Assembly (NCBI GenBank): GCA_019321725.1
Contig: CM033110.1
Coordinates: forward strand, 20,453,278 to 20,517,277
Length of the DNA: 64,000 bases
DNA from: Paulownia fortunei
Taxonomy: Eukaryota > Streptophyta > Magnoliopsida > Lamiales > Paulowniaceae
Direction of reading: 5' to 3'
Part shown: in pieces, positions 61,901 to 64,000 of the stretch
Position numbering within the stretch: position 1 is the stretch's first letter
Layout: each line of letters opens with the position of its first letter
Notes under the pieces: generated by a model
What the model was told of the DNA's origin: nothing
The model's input: the letters and a program-made list of their open reading frames with translations, nothing else
Databases searched by the model: none
Program-made: the position numbers and the translations under genes

Positions 61901-64000
61901 AAAAATTAAAAGAGTTGTCTCACTTGATTGTACATTTAGCATTTTAACATGTTTGGATTTTTGAACTAAGCGTCAGCAATAAATTTTCTACAACCTTCTT
62001 GTGGAAATTAAAAAATCCAAACAAATTCCAATTTGTACAGTTGAAAACCCTTTTAGCAACCAAACTAAATCTCGTACTTATGGTGAAAACTACGGTAAGA
62101 TGCCATCTAAACAATGTTAATATTTCACATTATAATATTATTTTATACACATGTGACGTCACACATATTCACTTAAATAGTATTCAAATTGATGGTATAA
62201 AATTTCCTAAAAAGTAGATAGAGGTGCCCCTTACAAAAGTCAAAACCCTAGTTTTTGAATCTCTAGTCATTTATATATTATTAAATAAGAAAAACGAGAC
62301 AACGTAACTTATTAGTAAATATTTTATATTTACAACTTGATTAGCCATGAACTCGAGACTTAATTGATCATGGATTTATGGACTCGAGTAACCTGAAAGG
62401 AAATTGAAAAAATAATTAATTTTTTTTTTTAAAAAAATCTTCATTAAATAAGGACAATAACACAATTGCATTCTTTTGTGGTGAACTATTCAATCTGAAC
62501 CCCGAATTTATTTACAACAATAATTAAGGTTGGAATATGTAAATTAATTTGGTGTACTTGGCCACAGAATTATTTGCTAGCTAGATATAGCATAACTGTG
62601 TGATTGAGAAAGTATGTAGGAAATATTACTTTAGTTGGACTTTAGGAATAACACATAATAAATTGATACATACTTTCCCAGTTGTGATGGCACCCACCAT
62701 AAAGCAAATCTTTCATCCAAAACCGTGTCATCCTCCAACTGAACTACCACCAAACCTCCAGACAAGGGAGGCCATTGTTTTATGAGACAGATACACAAGA
62801 TATATTCTGATTTTGCCCATCCAACAACTCCTTTGTCCAATTCTCTAGAAAAAAAAAGAGATAAAAGACCAAATTAAAGTACAATTCATAAATTAGATTT
62901 CAACTTTAAGGAAAAAAAAAACCTCTGGTATGCTTCATTATAATTGTTTATCAAACTTTAGTTATTGCTAGAAATTTTTAATCGACATTATCGAACAACT
63001 TTTCTATTTTTTTTTATAATTTTTAGATGAATTTTGAGTGTTACTCATGTTTTTTGTTGTCTAAGTTGGACCTCATTTAGGACCAAACTTTCATAATATT
63101 TGGACCTTCTGTGAAAGTTAACATACATCACATAAACATTTTTTTTGGATTATTATTAAATAATATATATCATTTTATACTCTATGAAGAGTTTTTGTTG
63201 GTTTTTAAAACTTTGAAGACCCGATGATCTTTAGTTCCTTTCAGAATTTACTCATTTCCACTCCACTCCGCCAAGAAATTTACATTAAATTTCCATATTC
63301 CAAAAATCAAATTTGGATTTTTAGTCTATGTACATTTGAAAACATTTATTTGAAAATCCCACCACCAAAAACAGGAAAATGCAATTATTTCGTTATATGG
63401 CGTTGGAAATTTTTTGGAAAAGCACACATGAAGGGAACTTGGCTTTTTCCCCTTTCCTTTTTTCTATTTCTATTTATTTATTTTTAATTATTTCTATGTG
63501 GCTTCAATATATTACATATATTTTTGGAAGCATGTGGTCTAATGTCCAAAGGTGTTATCCTCAATAGTATATGTTGAAGAAAATTTCAACGAATCATCCA
63601 ATTCATTGACTATATAATTTATAATATATATCAATAATGATAAAAAAAGAATCACACAAAATCATCTTTTTTTTTTTTTTTCAATTTTCAAGCCCAAATC
63701 ATAAAAGTATATGTAATCATGCTTTAATTTATTAATTTTTTTTCAGACATATACCAATCACATTAAGGTAGGATCATTAGTTGACAAGTAATGGTCAGAA
63801 GAAGACAAAGGCCAATGAAGTGAAGAGAGTAAATGAAAAAGTTAATAGATAAATGGATGGTTCAATATTTTGATTAGACAGTTTGAAGTGATCATTAATT
63901 GCACTATCTTAATGATATTTAAAGTGGAACCAGTCAATTTGTCCGTTTGTGCAAACCCTTAATTTATATATGCCCTTCTAATAATTGAAGTCTCTTTGAA
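55996..64000. other. Gene-free AT-rich tail of the window
   Basis: No coding region that I can support. It holds poly-T and poly-A runs, a dispersed repeat near 57600-57890 related to 15900-16160, and a GC-richer patch at 59450-59820 with two CACGTG words (about 59452 and 59793). An open frame on the minus strand at 59354-59776 crosses low-complexity sequence and matches nothing. Confidence 0.5.
57600..57890. repeat. Dispersed repeat, copy 2
   Basis: Same order of motifs as 15900-16160: a GGACGACAATGGGATGAATTT start, AAACTCACTTTATAA, AATTTAAAAAATATAAAAAT and TTTTTAAAAATAATATTATT. Family not recognised. Confidence 0.45.

Noticed and set aside
1..64000. CRISPR arrays, bacterial operons or viral insertions
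   Set aside because: No regularly spaced direct repeats and no prokaryotic or viral coding signatures are seen. The gene structures are plant nuclear.

Overview
This is a nuclear genomic window from a flowering plant, almost certainly a eudicot. The evidence is spliced genes with GT-AG introns, AT-rich intergenic DNA, and plant-only families: CYP81 P450s, a CrRLK1L receptor kinase, HMA1, a subgroup-22 R2R3-MYB and PIP-type peptides. The species cannot be fixed from sequence alone; the CYP81 sequences look asterid-like, but that is only an impression.

Left part (about 2.2-19.4 kb): a tandem CYP81 cluster, all on the + strand, with one conserved intron position. Five units are visible. Unit 1 (2234-4011) is full length with one frameshift just before the heme loop. 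Unit 2 (5761-8027) is intact. Unit 3 (9321-10925) is a full-length pseudogene with many lesions. Unit 4 (about 11572-11938) is a 5'-truncated fragment whose heme cysteine codon is tyrosine. Unit 5 (17523-19368) is intact in frame but has Gly where the I-helix motif normally has an acidic residue. Duplicated non-coding modules show how the array grew. A three-exon gene of unknown function (13396-14263, minus) sits inside the cluster.

Middle part (about 20.4-40 kb): an intronless CrRLK1L receptor-like kinase (20436-22979); a probable Copia-type LTR relic (about 23.8-26.0 kb); a PIP-like peptide gene (26864-27094, minus); a 1.2-kb palindromic fold-back element (27892-29097); a possible small secreted protein (31536-31844); a second secreted peptide precursor with three GxGH-type repeats spaced exactly 22 residues apart (33355-33645); and a five-exon CAD-family gene (36395-37904, minus) that has lost its usual first catalytic-zinc Cys and carries a frameshift.

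Right part (about 40-64 kb): a complete 12-exon gene for HMA1, a chloroplast-envelope-type P1B-4 heavy-metal ATPase (40198-48654), then an intronless subgroup-22 (MYB44/73/77-like) MYB gene (50299-51456, minus). The last 12.5 kb has no gene I can support. It holds simple repeats, a G-rich tract, dispersed repeats and a few GC-richer islands with G-box and MYB-core motifs.

The genes do not form one obvious pathway. The P450 cluster, the CAD-like reductase, the receptor kinase and the two peptide genes would all fit specialised metabolism or defence signalling, but their linkage could be chance. The strongest leads are the 22-residue-periodic peptide precursor, the long fold-back element, the motif-altered P450 and CAD copies, and the reshuffled CYP81 promoter modules.
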